DNA of 64,000 nt, taken from the NCBI RefSeq assembly GCF_002163585.1, contig NZ_CP015579.1, forward strand, positions 1,550,001-1,614,000, read 5' to 3'. The stretch comes from Tatumella citrea (GTDB lineage Bacteria > Pseudomonadota > Gammaproteobacteria > Enterobacterales > Enterobacteriaceae). A program made the position numbers and the translations under genes. Below, piece after piece: positions 44,579-55,254 of this stretch; within the stretch, counting starts at the first letter, position 1; each line of letters starts with the position of its first letter. The notes under the pieces are model-generated. The model had not been told where the DNA came from. It made no database searches and saw only the letters and a list, made by a program, of their open reading frames with translations.

Positions 44579-47500
44579 TTATGAAGCTTTGGTTACTGGT
44601 GCAGTCGCATGATGGCTGGCGGTATGTCCACCTGCAGCACCTTTTCCTGCGAAATCATAAACCGGACGTACCCAGTCACTGTGACGCGGTGGTTCAGCAA
44701 CCCATTCAGGTGCCGGTGCACGGGTCATCGGAGCAGTCGCATGGAAACGAGGTTTAGTCGTCGGTGCCGCTACTGTTGCGGCGACCGGTGCTGTTTTAGC
44801 TTCCTGTGGGGCCGGAGCCGGAGCTTCTGGCTCAGCAGTGACTGCTGCCGGAGTTTCGGCAACCACAGAGCGCACTTCCTCAGTCTCAGGGGCTGATTCA
44901 ACAGCTTCTGGTACTGCCGTAACTTCCGGCGCTTCAACCACTTCCGCAGCAGCAGTTTCTGCCGGGGCATTCACTTCAGCTGTTGCCGGAACAACTTCAA
45001 CCTCAGTGCTGGCAGGACTGTCGGCAACCGGTGACGGCTGACTGGCCGTTTCAGTTGCAACAACCTCTGATTGTGCCGGTTCAGGCACTACAGTCTCAGC
45101 AGAAGTTACAGACTCGCTGACAACAGGTGCATCCGTAGCGACCGGGGTACTTTCCTCAGCACTTACCACTTCCTGAGCTGCAGAGGCAGCAGGCAGGGTA
45201 CTGGCAGGTTCAGCAACAACTGGTGTTTCAGTTGCAGCGGCTTCTGCCACTTCTGGTACGCTGTCTGGCTGTGGCGCTGCAGGCAACGATGTTGTAACAA
45301 CATCAGCCACTACCGGCTCAACAACTGTTTCGTTCACTGGTTGATCCTGCAGGTCTTCAGACTGAACAAATTCATCCTGTAGAACCGGGGCAGAATAGCT
45401 GATCCACACTTTACCGGAAGCTAACTCCGGAGAGGCAACGGCAGTTTCCAGAGGCATTGCGGACTGCTGCGGATAACGCTCGTCACGATAACGACGACGG
45501 CGTTGGCCACTGACGCGCAGATGGCGTGGAGAACGGCGTGAACGACGAGGAATATTGCCGTTATTATCACGGTTTTCCTGTCCATCTTCACGGGCGCTTT
45601 CTACAGCCACAACGTCATCACCGACCACTGTGGTTTCTGTTGTCGCGGCTACCTCAGCAGGAGCGGTGTCCCGGGTCTCTTCGACGCCATAACGAACTTT
45701 CTGTGTCAGAGTACGCTGTTTACGACGAACGCTGATTTGCACCGGTTCTTCTACGGCAGCTGCCTCGTTAGTCTGAACCTCAGCAACCACTGTCGGCTGT
45801 TCCGGAGCGGTGGCTTCCTGTTGCTGACGACGTTCTTCCTGGCGACGACGTTGACGCTCAGCACGCTGCTCACGACGTTGTTGCTCGCGTTGCTGACGTG
45901 CTTCGTCGGTCAGAGGTGTGTTCTGACGAGTCGGCTGTGTCTCTTCACGATTTTCTGTCGCAACAGTGTTACGACGGTTATTATTCCGGCGGTTATCCTG
46001 GCTGTTGGCATTATCGTTAGTGCGGGTCTGTCCTGAACGCTCATTGCGATCGTTACGTTCGGTGCGTTCGTTACGATCCGTTTTCTGCTCGTTATTACGG
46101 TCAGTACGTTCGTTACGGTCATTCCGGTCATTCCGGTCGTTACGATCAGTCCGCTCATTGCGGTCATTACGATCGTTACGGTTGTTACGATTATTACGAC
46201 GACGGTCGTTACGGTTAGCCGAAGAAGCGTTTTCGCTGTTGCGGGCAGGCGTCTCTGCTTTGGCAGGAGCTTCACTGACGGTCTCTTTCTCAGAACCGCC
46301 AAACAGATTTTTCAGACCTTTAAGCAGACGACTAAAGATACAGCTGCCTTTGGCTGCTGGCACTTGTTCAGCTGCTACCGGCACAACCGGTGCTTCAGTT
46401 ATTGTCGGTGGTGCTTCTGTCATAGCAAAAGCTGCCAGCGCTGGTTGTTCAGGGCGACGGCGTTCAGCAGGCTCTTCATCGGAAATGGCTGCCACTTCGA
46501 TTTCATGCAGTTTCGGCAGGTGATAGCTAAGAGTTTTCGTCTCTTCACCCTTACGTACACGCAATACTGAATAGTGAGGAGTTTCCATACGATCATCAGG
46601 AACAATAATCGCCCGCACTCCACCCTGACGGGTTTCGATAGCATTGACCGCTTCACGCTTTTCATTCAGCAGGTAAGAGGCAATCTGTACCGGCACAATG
46701 GCATGAACTTCTTTGGTGTTTTCTTTCAGCGCTTCTTCTTCAATCAGACGCAGAATAGAGAGTGACAGCGACTCATTATCACGGATAGTCCCGGTACCAC
46801 TACAGCGCGGGCAGACGTGATGACTGGACTCACCCAGTGACGGGCTCAGACGCTGACGGGACATCTCCAGCAGGCCGAATCGTGAGATATGGCTAATCTG
46901 AATTCGTGCACGATCCTGACGTACGGCTTCGCGCAGCCGGTTTTCTACAGCACGCTGATGACGCACCGGCGTCATATCGATAAAGTCGATGACAATTAAA
47001 CCACCCAGGTCACGCAGACGTAACTGACGGGCAATTTCATCGGCGGCTTCCAGGTTGGTATTAAAGGCGGTTTCTTCGATATCGCCACCACGGGTTGCAC
47101 GGGCGGAGTTAATATCGATGGCTGTCAGTGCCTCGGTACTATCGATAACAATCGAACCACCGGAAGGCAGACGAACTTCACGCTGGAACGCAGATTCAAT
47201 CTGTGACTCAATCTGATAATGGCTGAACAGCGGGATTTCACCGGTGTACAGTTTAATTTTGCTGCTGAAATCAGGACGACCGAGAGCTGCGATATGCTGA
47301 CGTGCCAGTTCCAGTACTTTCGGGTTATCAATCAGAATTTCACCGATGTCCTGGCGCAGATAATCGCGGAAGGCACGAACGATAACATTACTTTCCTGAT
47401 GGATCAGAAACGGAGCAGGGCGGTTTTCGGCAGCTTTCTGAATCGCTTCCCAGTGTTTCAGACGAAAACTGAGATCCCATTGCAGTGCTTCTGCAGATTT

Positions 47501-48022
47501 TCCAACCCCGGCAGTACGGACAATCAGCCCCATACCTTCCGGTAACTGTAGTGAAGAGAGCGCTTCTTTCAGTTCAGTACGGTCATCACCCTCGATACGA
47601 CGGGAAATGCCACCTGCCCGCGGATTATTGGGCATCAGCACCAGATAACTGCCCGCCAGGCTGATAAAGGTTGTCAGTGCTGCGCCTTTATTTCCGCGCT
47701 CTTCTTTGTCTATCTGGACGATAACTTCCTGACCTTCACGTAACACATCCTTGATATTCGGACGGCCGTGCATGGAATAATTGGCAGGGAAGTATTCGCG
47801 GGAGATTTCTTTCAGAGGGAGGAAACCGTGACGTTCAGCGCCGTAATCTACAAATGCAGCTTCAAGACTGGGTTCAATACGGGTGATTTTGCCTTTATAA
47901 ATATTTGCCTTTTTCTGTTCATGGCCAGGACTTTCAATATCCAGATCATACAGACGTTGTCCATCTACAAGGGCGACACGCAACTCTTCCTGCTGAGTAG
48001 CGTTGATTAACATTCTTTTCAT
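44579..48022 (-). CDS. rne: Ribonuclease E
   Basis: An 1147-residue endoribonuclease, longer than E. coli (1061), that initiates mRNA decay and matures rRNA/tRNA. The catalytic half has the S1 domain (residues about 37-120), active-site Asp in [13 protein letters not shown] and LIVIDFIDM, and the Zn-link [10 protein letters not shown]. The C-terminal scaffold keeps the arginine-rich RNA-binding region, the [20 protein letters not shown] segment and the PNPase-binding end ([17 protein letters not shown]). An expanded Asn-Asp-Arg repeat lies at residues about 600-663. A 563-base leader/intergenic region precedes it. Confidence 0.96.
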   Translation of the reverse strand: MKRMLINATQQEELRVALVDGQRLYDLDIESPGHEQKKANIYKGKITRIEPSLEAAFVDYGAERHGFLPLKEISREYFPANYSMHGRPNIKDVLREGQEVIVQIDKEERGNKGAALTTFISLAGSYLVLMPNNPRAGGISRRIEGDDRTELKEALSSLQLPEGMGLIVRTAGVGKSAEALQWDLSFRLKHWEAIQKAAENRPAPFLIHQESNVIVRAFRDYLRQDIGEILIDNPKVLELARQHIAALGRPDFSSKIKLYTGEIPLFSHYQIESQIESAFQREVRLPSGGSIVIDSTEALTAIDINSARATRGGDIEETAFNTNLEAADEIARQLRLRDLGGLIVIDFIDMTPVRHQRAVENRLREAVRQDRARIQISHISRFGLLEMSRQRLSPSLGESSHHVCPRCSGTGTIRDNESLSLSILRLIEEEALKENTKEVHAIVPVQIASYLLNEKREAVNAIETRQGGVRAIIVPDDRMETPHYSVLRVRKGEETKTLSYHLPKLHEIEVAAISDEEPAERRRPEQPALAAFAMTEAPPTITEAPVVPVAAEQVPAAKGSCIFSRLLKGLKNLFGGSEKETVSEAPAKAETPARNSENASSANRNDRRRNNRNNRNDRNDRNERTDRNDRNDRNDRNERTDRNNEQKTDRNERTERNDRNERSGQTRTNDNANSQDNRRNNNRRNTVATENREETQPTRQNTPLTDEARQQREQQRREQRAERQRRRQEERRQQQEATAPEQPTVVAEVQTNEAAAVEEPVQISVRRKQRTLTQKVRYGVEETRDTAPAEVAATTETTVVGDDVVAVESAREDGQENRDNNGNIPRRSRRSPRHLRVSGQRRRRYRDERYPQQSAMPLETAVASPELASGKVWISYSAPVLQDEFVQSEDLQDQPVNETVVEPVVADVVTTSLPAAPQPDSVPEVAEAAATETPVVAEPASTLPAASAAQEVVSAEESTPVATDAPVVSESVTSAETVVPEPAQSEVVATETASQPSPVADSPASTEVEVVPATAEVNAPAETAAAEVVEAPEVTAVPEAVESAPETEEVRSVVAETPAAVTAEPEAPAPAPQEAKTAPVAATVAAPTTKPRFHATAPMTRAPAPEWVAEPPRHSDWVRPVYDFAGKGAAGGHTASHHATAPVTKAS
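46035..46215. repeat. Degenerate NDR/NER codon repeat within rne
   Basis: About 180 bases of imperfect short repeats (units like CGTTACGGTCATTCCGGTC) encode runs of Asn-Asp-Arg-Asn-Glu-Arg in the RNA-binding linker of RNase E. Such tracts change length by slippage or recombination. Confidence 0.75.
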
Positions 48023-48430
48023 TTTGAGGTACTCGTCATTTTCTCATAAGTGACTCAGCTGCGGGCATCATTGCCCTGGACGACGATTAACCGATGGCTC
48101 CGTGGCTTATTGCAATCACGTCAGCCTCACGGCTGTCGATCGCTAAAGGAGCGCAAAAAATGTCGGAGGTGAGGTTTCAAACAGAAACCGCGACCAGATG
48201 AGGAGAAACCCACTATAAAGGCAGTGATACGTACACCCCACTACGTCCAGGCTACAACCCGCAGCCCGCTAAGTGCCTGATTAAACATTACGTCTTATGC
48301 CATTGCTGCGTGTCTGTTCAATCCGGCAAAAATTCTTCTTACACGATCTTATTTTCCGGGGTTTCCCGGCAAAGATACCTGAGCATTATTCCATTGCTCA
48401 CACGAATATAGCAAGGTGACTTTCACTGCA
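48023..48430 (-). promoter_or_regulatory. rne promoter and long 5' leader
   Basis: The minus strand upstream of rne has a -10-like TATATT at 48410-48405, giving a leader of about 375 bases, close to the 361-base E. coli rne leader that mediates feedback control by RNase E binding. Several inverted repeats are visible (for example AGCCTCACGGCT near 48123-48134). I cannot align the regulatory stem-loops in detail. Confidence 0.55.
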
Positions 48431-48585
48431 GAGATCACTTTATTTGTTATTTATTTGATCTTCCGGACAGCAATGCCGGGATATTGTTTAAAAAGAGTGC
48501 GCTTTACTGTCACGACGGCTTGTCGGGTTGTCGGTTTCTACAAATTAGTAGCACCTGACAGCCACTCTCTATTACAATCGCAGCC
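48431..48585 (+). promoter_or_regulatory. rluC upstream region
   Basis: Holds the rluC promoter. A TTACAAT -10-like element is at 48571-48577, only eight bases from the ATG. No strong ribosome site is visible, so the true start of transcription is unclear. Confidence 0.35.
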
Positions 48586-49542
48586 ATGAAAAATGAGAAC
48601 CTGGGCGTACAATTTGTCGCCATCACGGCGGAACACGCCGGACAAAGAATTGATAACTTTTTGCGTACCTTTTTGAAAGGTGTCCCGAAGAGTATGATTT
48701 ACCGTATTTTGCGTAAGGGTGAAGTGCGGGTTAATAAAAAACGGATCAAGCCTGAATATAAGCTGCTGGACGGTGATGAAATTCGGGTTCCACCGATCCG
48801 GGTCTCTGAGAAAGAGGTTCCGGAAGTGTCACCGAAGCTGGATAAAGTGGCAGAACTGGAACATGCCGTTATCTATGAAGATGATTCTATTCTGGTGCTG
48901 AACAAACCTTCCGGCACTGCGGTGCACGGCGGCAGCGGGCTAAGCTTTGGTGTAATTGAAGGTTTACGGGCATTACGGCCTGAAGCACGTTTTCTGGAAC
49001 TGGTTCACCGTCTGGACCGGGACACTTCAGGTGTACTGCTGGTGGCGAAAAAGCGTTCAGCATTGCGTTCGCTGCATGAGCAGTTGCGCGAGAAAGGAAT
49101 GCAAAAAGATTATCTGGCATTGGTCAGAGGTCAGTGGCCATCCCATGTGAAATCGGTTAAAGCACCGTTGCTGAAAAATATCCTGCAAAGCGGCGAACGT
49201 GTGGTGCGGGTCAGTGCCGAAGGTAAACCTTCAGAAACCCGGTTTAAAGTAGAAGAGCGCTATCAGTTCGCCAGTCTGGTCAAGGCCAGCCCAATCACCG
49301 GTCGTACTCATCAGATTCGTGTACATACGTTGCATGCTGATCATCCGATTGCTTTTGACGACCGTTACGGTGATCGGGATTTTGATCAGCAACTGGCTGG
49401 CACCGGACTCAATCGTCTGTTCCTGCATGCCGCGGCTATCACTTTTACCCATCCTGCAACCGGTGAAACTTTACGGCTGGAAGCACCAATGGACGAAACA
49501 TTGCGTCGTTGCCTGACGCGTCTGCGCCAGCAAAAAAGTTAA
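48586..49542 (+). CDS. rluC: 23S rRNA pseudouridine(955/2504/2580) synthase
   Basis: A 318-residue pseudouridine synthase of the RluA family (E. coli 319). An N-terminal S4 RNA-binding domain ([33 protein letters not shown]) is followed by the catalytic domain with Asp in [19 protein letters not shown] and the [11 protein letters not shown] motif. It modifies three 23S rRNA uridines. Divergent from rne, as in E. coli. Confidence 0.96.
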   Translation: MKNENLGVQFVAITAEHAGQRIDNFLRTFLKGVPKSMIYRILRKGEVRVNKKRIKPEYKLLDGDEIRVPPIRVSEKEVPEVSPKLDKVAELEHAVIYEDDSILVLNKPSGTAVHGGSGLSFGVIEGLRALRPEARFLELVHRLDRDTSGVLLVAKKRSALRSLHEQLREKGMQKDYLALVRGQWPSHVKSVKAPLLKNILQSGERVVRVSAEGKPSETRFKVEERYQFASLVKASPITGRTHQIRVHTLHADHPIAFDDRYGDRDFDQQLAGTGLNRLFLHAAAITFTHPATGETLRLEAPMDETLRRCLTRLRQQKS

Positions 49543-49591
49543 TCTTCTGCCGGACGGCGTTCCTGCTGTCCGGCAATTTGTGAGCTCACAC

Positions 49592-49637
49592 ACTCATCCT
49601 GCCAGCTCACCCTGTGGATTACCCCGCCAGGAGGAGG
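49592..49637. promoter_or_regulatory. Putative MalT boxes upstream of malS
   Basis: CAGGAGGAGG (49628-49637) matches the MalT box GGGGAKGAGG at eight of ten positions. The complement of ACTCATCCTG (49592-49601) reads CAGGATGAGT, seven of ten. Opposed MalT boxes upstream of malS would place it in the maltose regulon, as in E. coli. Confidence 0.45.
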
Positions 49638-49693
49638 GCGCCGTGTGGTATCTGTGCCACACTACGCTGACATCCTTCCTGACGGGCATGCGT

Positions 49694-51724
49694 ATGAAAC
49701 CCTTGTTATTATCCCTGCTGTTATTTCCCGGTGTGGCACTGGCTCAGTGGAGTGCAACAGGGTTTTCAGACTTTCGGCCAACGGTGCCGGGCGTCGTTGA
49801 ATCCGAAGCCTCGCTGACGAAAGGCGTGCGGGATTTTACTCTGCAACAGGCGGGACAATGCTGGCAACCTGAGCAGGCGGTCAGGTTGAACCAAAGCCTG
49901 TCTTTGCGCAGCTGCACTGGTACCCCTCCACAATGGCGGATTTTCCGGGACGGTGACTACCGGCTGCAACTGGATACTCGCAGTGGTACACCAACCCTGA
50001 TGATTACCGTTCGTCAGCCGGAGTCTGACAGCTTATCGGTAGCCCCTGCACGCTGTCCGGTCTGGAACGGAAAACCCCTTAGTATCGATGTCAGCAGTAC
50101 TTTTGCCGAGGGCAGTCGCGTCCGAGAGTTCTACAGCAGCACTGTCAGTGTGGTGAAGCAGGGGCACATTACCCTTGCCCCGGCGAGTGGCAGTGACGGA
50201 TTACTGTTACTGGAGTCGGCGGACACAACAGGTCCGGCTCCTTTCAGCTGGCATAATGCTACAGTCTATTTTGCGCTGACCGACCGCTTTGCTAACGGCA
50301 ATCCGGCGAACGACCATAGTTATGGCCGCAAGGATGACGGGATGCAAAATATCGCCACTTTCCATGGCGGGGATTTACAGGGGCTGACCGGTAAGCTCGA
50401 CTACCTGCAACAGCTGGGGGTGAACGCGCTATGGATAAGCTCCCCGCTGGAACAAATCCATGGCTGGATTGGGGGCGGAGCAAAGGGCGATTTCCCGCAT
50501 TATGCCTACCATGGATACTACGCACTTGACTGGACCCGGCTGGATGCCAACATGGGCACCGCTGCCGATTTACAGGCGCTGGTTACAGCGGCCCATAAGC
50601 GGGGGATTCGGATACTTTTTGACGTGGTGGTTAACCATACCGGGTATGCCACGCTGGCAGATATGCAGGAATTTGGCTTTGGGGCGTTATATTTATCCGC
50701 CACACAGCAGCACCAGCTCTTAGGTGAACACTGGACTGACTGGACACCTGGCAAAGGGCAGACCTGGCACAGTTATAATGACTATATCAATTTTTCCGAT
50801 AAAGCAGGCTGGAGTCGTTGGTGGGGGAAAGACTGGGTCAGAAGCGACATCGGAGACTATGATGCCCCGGGATACGATGATTTAACCATGTCACTGGCGT
50901 TCCTGCCGGACCTGAAAACCGAATCGCCTGAGCCGGTCGCTCTGCCATATTTTCTGCAACATAAGCCAGACACGGGCGCAAAAACCCTTCCGGGCTATAC
51001 AGTACGTGATTATCTGACTCACTGGTTAAGCCAGTGGGTCAGGGATTACGGAATTGACGGATTCCGGGTGGATACGGCCAAACATGTTGATAAAGCCACT
51101 CTCCGGCAGCTCAAAGCACAGTCCGTTGCGGCTCTGGCGGCCTGGAAACAGGCGAATCCGGAACAGAAACCTGATGATGCACCTTTCTGGATGACCGGCG
51201 AAGCCTGGGGACATGGGGTGATGCGCAGCATTTATTACGATAACGGCTTCGACGCGATGATCAATTTTGATTATCAGGAACAGGCCGCCGCAGCGGTAAA
51301 TTGTTTTGCGTCAATTGACAGTGTCTGGCAACAGATGTCAGGACAGTTGCAGACCTTTAATGTCCTGAGTTATCTGTCCTCGCATGATACCCGCTTGTTC
51401 CGTGAGGGCGGGCCCCGTGGTGCAGAATTACTGATGCTGGCTCCCGGAGCTGTCCAGCTGTTTTATGGCGATGAAACAGCCCGGGCTTTCGGGCCGACTG
51501 GTTCTGACCCGATTCAGGGGACACGATCAGATATGAACTGGCCGGATGTGAACGGCAAGAGTGCTGCCCTGTTGGCACACTGGCAGAAACTCGGTCAGTT
51601 CCGTGCACGGCATCCGGCGATTGGGGCCGGTCAGCAGACCACACTGCCGCTGGCAGAGGGCTATGGTTTTACCCGGCAACTCGGGGACGACAAAGTAATG
51701 GTGGTGTGGGTGGGGCAACATTAA
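49694..51724 (+). CDS. malS: Periplasmic alpha-amylase MalS
   Basis: A 676-residue periplasmic alpha-amylase, the same length as E. coli MalS. A Sec signal peptide (MKPLLLSLLLFPGVALA) precedes an N-terminal domain with paired Cys, then the GH13 barrel: FDVVVNHTGYA, GFRVDTAKHVDK with the nucleophile Asp, WMTGEAWGHGV with the acid Glu, and LSSHDTRLF. It cuts maltodextrins in the periplasm. ATG 49694 gives the family N-terminus. ATG 49580 and 49688 are alternatives. In E. coli malS lies elsewhere, so its place between rluC and yceF is a local insertion. Confidence 0.93.
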   Translation: MKPLLLSLLLFPGVALAQWSATGFSDFRPTVPGVVESEASLTKGVRDFTLQQAGQCWQPEQAVRLNQSLSLRSCTGTPPQWRIFRDGDYRLQLDTRSGTPTLMITVRQPESDSLSVAPARCPVWNGKPLSIDVSSTFAEGSRVREFYSSTVSVVKQGHITLAPASGSDGLLLLESADTTGPAPFSWHNATVYFALTDRFANGNPANDHSYGRKDDGMQNIATFHGGDLQGLTGKLDYLQQLGVNALWISSPLEQIHGWIGGGAKGDFPHYAYHGYYALDWTRLDANMGTAADLQALVTAAHKRGIRILFDVVVNHTGYATLADMQEFGFGALYLSATQQHQLLGEHWTDWTPGKGQTWHSYNDYINFSDKAGWSRWWGKDWVRSDIGDYDAPGYDDLTMSLAFLPDLKTESPEPVALPYFLQHKPDTGAKTLPGYTVRDYLTHWLSQWVRDYGIDGFRVDTAKHVDKATLRQLKAQSVAALAAWKQANPEQKPDDAPFWMTGEAWGHGVMRSIYYDNGFDAMINFDYQEQAAAAVNCFASIDSVWQQMSGQLQTFNVLSYLSSHDTRLFREGGPRGAELLMLAPGAVQLFYGDETARAFGPTGSDPIQGTRSDMNWPDVNGKSAALLAHWQKLGQFRARHPAIGAGQQTTLPLAEGYGFTRQLGDDKVMVVWVGQH

Positions 51725-51733
51725 CTTTAAATA

Positions 51734-51758
51734 CCGGGGGCGGATATAATGCCCCCGG
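51734..51758. terminator. Terminator-like hairpin between malS and yceF
   Basis: CCGGGGGC (51734-51741) pairs with GCCCCCGG (51751-51758). T tracts are short on both sides (TATTTAAA on the minus strand). It sits between converging genes. Confidence 0.5.
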
Positions 51759-51777
51759 ACTGTCGCCTCTGGCAGAA

Positions 51778-52368
51778 TTACAAACTGGTCAGCGGATCCA
51801 GTCCGGCTTCACGCAGAAATTCGCATAAGGCGATTAACGGCAGCCCCACCAGTGTATTTGGGTCGCGGCCCTGTAGTGAGTCGAACAGGGTAATCCCCAA
51901 TCCTTCAGACTTAAAACTACCGGCACAGTTTAGGGGCTGTTCTCTGGCAATATAGGCTTCAATTTCTTCGTCCCGCAGTTGACGAAAGTTAACCTGAAAA
52001 GTTTCGCAGCACTGCCAGAACTGGCGACGGCGGGAGCAGTAAAGCGTAAGTCCGGTATAAAAGGTGACGGATTGCCCGCTGGCTGCCCGCAACTGTTGAT
52101 ACGCTTTTTCCGCAGTATTGGGTTTCCCGAGAAAATGGCCGTTAAGAGAACCGACCTGATCTGACCCGATGATAAGCGTGTCTGGCGCATTGCCTGCCAG
52201 GGCTAAGGCTTTTTGTTGGGCCAGCCGGACAACCAGTTGCCCGGCGCTTTCGCCAGGCAGTGCCGACTCATCAATGTCCGGCGAAGCACAGGTAAATGGC
52301 AGCCCGAGTTTAGCCAGCAATGCCTGACGGAAAGGGGAGGAGGAAGCCAGTAGCAGGGGTTGTTTCAT
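51778..52368 (-). CDS. yceF: 7-methyl-GTP pyrophosphatase, Maf family
   Basis: A 196-residue nucleotide pyrophosphatase of the Maf/HAM1-like family that removes m7GTP and related modified nucleotides. Family start LLLASSSPFRQALLAKLGLPF, metal-site GSDQVG, and the GSFKSEGLGITLFDSLQGRDPNTLVGLPL loop are clear. Divergent from yceD, as in E. coli. Confidence 0.94.
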   Translation of the reverse strand: MKQPLLLASSSPFRQALLAKLGLPFTCASPDIDESALPGESAGQLVVRLAQQKALALAGNAPDTLIIGSDQVGSLNGHFLGKPNTAEKAYQQLRAASGQSVTFYTGLTLYCSRRRQFWQCCETFQVNFRQLRDEEIEAYIAREQPLNCAGSFKSEGLGITLFDSLQGRDPNTLVGLPLIALCEFLREAGLDPLTSL

Positions 52369-52448
52369 ATTTTTTTCATAATCTATAGCGAATTGGACTC
52401 AGTCATTTTAAACTATCGCCCGCTACAGATGCGAATATTGGGTGAAAG

Positions 52449-52471
52449 ATGCCGTAATGCGGCCTTTTTCT
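52449..52471 (+). terminator. Small terminator-like hairpin before yceD
   Basis: GCCG-TAATG-CGGC (52451-52463) followed by CTTTTTCTTT. It lies just upstream of the yceD promoter and may stop stray upstream transcription. Confidence 0.5.
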
Positions 52472-52510
52472 TTGACTCTATGACATTACAAAGTTAATAT
52501 GCGCGCCCTA
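52472..52510 (+). promoter_or_regulatory. Strong sigma-70 promoter of yceD-rpmF, near-leaderless
   Basis: TTGACT (52472-52477), a 17-base spacer and TAATAT (52495-52500) are close to consensus. The discriminator GCGCGCCC is GC-rich, a feature of promoters repressed by ppGpp. The yceD ATG at 52510 is only ten bases after the -10, so the mRNA would have almost no leader. Confidence 0.72.
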
Positions 52511-53031
52511 TGCAAAAGGTAAAATTACCCCTGACACTGGATTTGCTGCGTTCTGCTCAGAAGCGCCTTGATTATCATGGCGTGTATACTCCTGAACTTA
52601 CAGAACGTATTGCGGCTTCAGTTGTGAGTGTGGACAGTGATGTAGAATGTAATATGTCGTTTGCAATCGACAATCAGCGCCTGGCTGTGCTGCAGGGTAC
52701 TGCCAGCGTTCAGGTCACCCTGAGTTGTCAGCGTTGCAATCAACCTTTTCCACATGCTGTACACGTAAGCTATACCTTCAGTCCTGTGCGTAATGACGAA
52801 CAGGCGGAGGCGCTACCGGAAGGTTACGAGCCAGTTGAAGTCGATGAGTATGGCGAAGTCGATTTGCTTGCGGTCATCGAGGATGAAATTATCCTCGCAT
52901 TGCCTGTCGTTCCGGTGCATGATTCTGAACACTGTGAAGTGTCCGACGCGGATATGGTCTTTGGTGAACTGCCTGCAGAGGCTGAGAAACCAAACCCGTT
53001 TGCCGTATTAGCCAGTTTAAAGCGTAAGTAA
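52510..53031 (+). CDS. yceD: YceD, 23S rRNA accumulation protein
   Basis: A 173-residue DUF177 protein, needed for normal 23S rRNA accumulation. A paired-Cys motif ([10 protein letters not shown]) and the conserved [33 protein letters not shown] identify it. The start [11 protein letters not shown] matches E. coli. It heads the rpmF-plsX-fabHDG operon. Confidence 0.94.
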   Translation: MQKVKLPLTLDLLRSAQKRLDYHGVYTPELTERIAASVVSVDSDVECNMSFAIDNQRLAVLQGTASVQVTLSCQRCNQPFPHAVHVSYTFSPVRNDEQAEALPEGYEPVEVDEYGEVDLLAVIEDEIILALPVVPVHDSEHCEVSDADMVFGELPAEAEKPNPFAVLASLKRK

Positions 53032-53045
53032 TAGGAGTAAGGTCC

Positions 53046-53216
53046 ATGGCCGTACAACAGAATAAACCCACCCGTTCTAAGCGTGGTATGCGCCGTTCGC
53101 ACGATGCGCTGACCACTACCACTCTGTCAGTAGATAAAGTTTCCGGCGAAACTCATCTGCGTCACCACATGACTGCCGACGGTTACTACCGTGGTCGTAA
53201 GGTCATCACTAAGTAA
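53046..53216 (+). CDS. rpmF: 50S ribosomal protein L32
   Basis: A 56-residue ribosomal protein that begins [20 protein letters not shown] and ends [17 protein letters not shown], one residue shorter than in E. coli. It has no zinc-ribbon Cys, typical of this lineage. AGGAG-type site upstream (TAGGAGTAAGG). It is 14 bases after yceD and 27 before plsX. Confidence 0.97.
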   Translation: MAVQQNKPTRSKRGMRRSHDALTTTTLSVDKVSGETHLRHHMTADGYYRGRKVITK

Positions 53217-53243
53217 TTTCTTGCTGCGACGCAAGGCGTTACT

Positions 53244-54284
53244 TTGACACGTTTGACCCTGGCAGTTGATGCTATGGGCGGGGATTTCGGTCCTCCCGTG
53301 ACGGTGCCTGCTGCATTGCAGGCACTGGCCTCTCACTCGCAACTTGAACTTCTTTTAGTCGGTTATCCCGACGAAATTCAGCCATTACTTGCCAGAGCAG
53401 ATTCCTCGATACATCAGCGGGTGACGATTATCCCTGCCGAGTCTGTTATTGCCAGTGATGCCGCCCCTTCGGGTGCGATTCGTCACAGCCAGGGCTCTTC
53501 GATGCGTATTGCACTGGAGCTGTTGAAAGACGGACGAGCGTCCGCCTGCATCAGTGCCGGAAATACCGGAGCACTGATGGGCCTGGCAACCTTGTTGCTG
53601 CGCCCGACGGAAGGCATCCGGCGCCCGGCATTAGTGACGGTGGTGCCGCATATTCATCGTGGCCACACAGTCCTGCTGGATTTAGGCGCTAATGCCAGTG
53701 CTGACAGCACAATGTTAGTGCAGTTTGCGCTAATGGGGGCTGTGATGGCCGAAGAAGTGCTGGGGATCCCGGCACCCCGGGTCGCTTTACTGAATATCGG
53801 TCAGGAAGCCTGCAAAGGCCCGGAGCATATCAGACATGCTGCGGTTACACTGGAACAGATGGATAAGCTAAACTATGTTGGCTTTCTTGAAGGCAGTGAG
53901 TTACTGACCGGTAAGACAGATGTATTAGTTTGTGATGGCTTCGCAGGAAATGTCTCATTAAAAACCATGGAAGGGGTTATAAAAACCTTTCTGAACCTGA
54001 TGACAGGCACGGAACAGACAACGAAGCGATCATGGTGGCGTCACCTGGTTGTTCGCAGTATGAAGGGACGTCTGATGAAACGTTTTGGTGAAATCGACCC
54101 CGATCAGTATAACGGTGCATCCCTGTTGGGGCTGCCCGGAATTGTTATTAAGAGTCATGGTGCCGCAAGTGAGCGAGCCTTTGCAGTGGCCATCGAACAC
54201 GCAATTCAGGCGGTAGTACGTAATATCCCTGAAAAAATTTCGGTTCGGCTTGATACAGTACTAGCCAGGAGTGACATAGCCTAG
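53244..54284 (+). CDS. plsX: Phosphate acyltransferase PlsX
   Basis: A 346-residue enzyme that makes acyl-phosphate from acyl-ACP for phospholipid synthesis. Motifs: [58 protein letters not shown] and [20 protein letters not shown]. It begins with TTG at 53244, as in E. coli, which fits low expression relative to rpmF. It is slightly shorter at the C-terminus than the E. coli protein (356). Its stop abuts the fabH ATG. Confidence 0.95.
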   Translation: MTRLTLAVDAMGGDFGPPVTVPAALQALASHSQLELLLVGYPDEIQPLLARADSSIHQRVTIIPAESVIASDAAPSGAIRHSQGSSMRIALELLKDGRASACISAGNTGALMGLATLLLRPTEGIRRPALVTVVPHIHRGHTVLLDLGANASADSTMLVQFALMGAVMAEEVLGIPAPRVALLNIGQEACKGPEHIRHAAVTLEQMDKLNYVGFLEGSELLTGKTDVLVCDGFAGNVSLKTMEGVIKTFLNLMTGTEQTTKRSWWRHLVVRSMKGRLMKRFGEIDPDQYNGASLLGLPGIVIKSHGAASERAFAVAIEHAIQAVVRNIPEKISVRLDTVLARSDIA

Positions 54285-55238
54285 ATGTATAGCAAAATTA
54301 TTGGTACCGGCAGTTATCTGCCTGAACAGGTTCGCACCAATGCAGACCTGGAAAAAATGGTAGACACTTCCGACGAGTGGATTGTCACGCGCACGGGTAT
54401 TCATGAACGCCGCATTGCTGCTGCTCATGAAACTGTAGCTACGATGGGATTCACTGCAGCGACAAATGCCCTGGAAATGGCAGGGATCACCGCCAATGAC
54501 ATTGGTCTGATTATTGTTGCAACTACCTCTTCCTCACATGCTTTCCCGAGTTCAGCCTGCATGATTCAGCAGCAACTGGGAATTAAAGACTGCCCGGCGT
54601 TTGACCTGGCAGCAGCCTGTGCCGGATTCACCTACGCACTCAGCGTGGCTGATCAGTACGTGAAGAGTGGCGCAGTCAAAAATGCGCTGGTCATTGGTTC
54701 TGATACTCTGTCACGTACGCTGGATCCTAACGATCGCGGAACAATCATCTTATTTGGTGATGGTGCCGGTGCTGTGGTGTTGAGCCAGAGCGAACAACCA
54801 GGCATTATCTCTACCCACCTGCACGCTGACGGAAATTATGGTCAGTTGTTGACGCTGGCGTATCAGGACAGAGAGCATCAGGAAACTCCTCCTTATGTAA
54901 CGATGGCCGGTAACGAAGTGTTCAAGGTTGCAGTAACCGAACTGGCACATATTGTGGACGAGACGCTGACGGCGAATAATATTGATCGTCAGGAACTGGA
55001 CTGGCTGGTGCCACATCAGGCAAATTTACGCATCATCAGTGCTACAGCGAAAAAACTGGGCATGGGGATGGATAAAGTCGTCGTTACCCTTGACCGTCAT
55101 GGAAATACTTCCGCGGCGTCAGTGCCAACCGCACTGGACGAGGCGGTACGTGATGGTCGTATTCAACGGGGGCAGTTAGTATTGCTGGAGGCCTTCGGCG
55201 GTGGTTTTACCTGGGGCTCAGCGTTAGTCCGTTTTTGA
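54285..55238 (+). CDS. fabH: 3-oxoacyl-ACP synthase III
   Basis: A 317-residue KAS III that condenses acetyl-CoA with malonyl-ACP to start fatty acid synthesis. The catalytic Cys-His-Asn triad is in [22 protein letters not shown] and [11 protein letters not shown]. Same length as E. coli. It starts immediately after the plsX stop, so the genes are translationally coupled. Confidence 0.97.
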   Translation: MYSKIIGTGSYLPEQVRTNADLEKMVDTSDEWIVTRTGIHERRIAAAHETVATMGFTAATNALEMAGITANDIGLIIVATTSSSHAFPSSACMIQQQLGIKDCPAFDLAAACAGFTYALSVADQYVKSGAVKNALVIGSDTLSRTLDPNDRGTIILFGDGAGAVVLSQSEQPGIISTHLHADGNYGQLLTLAYQDREHQETPPYVTMAGNEVFKVAVTELAHIVDETLTANNIDRQELDWLVPHQANLRIISATAKKLGMGMDKVVVTLDRHGNTSAASVPTALDEAVRDGRIQRGQLVLLEAFGGGFTWGSALVRF

Positions 55239-55254
55239 TTGACAGGAACTGAAA

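Noticed and set aside
46035..46215. Possible CRISPR or tandem-repeat array
   Set aside because: The repeats are short, imperfect, in frame with rne and have no spacers.
45966..46523. A 185-codon frame antisense to rne, rich in Arg, Ser and Leu
   Set aside because: It is the mirror of the Asn-Asp-Arg repeat codons in rne. Low complexity and no ribosome site.
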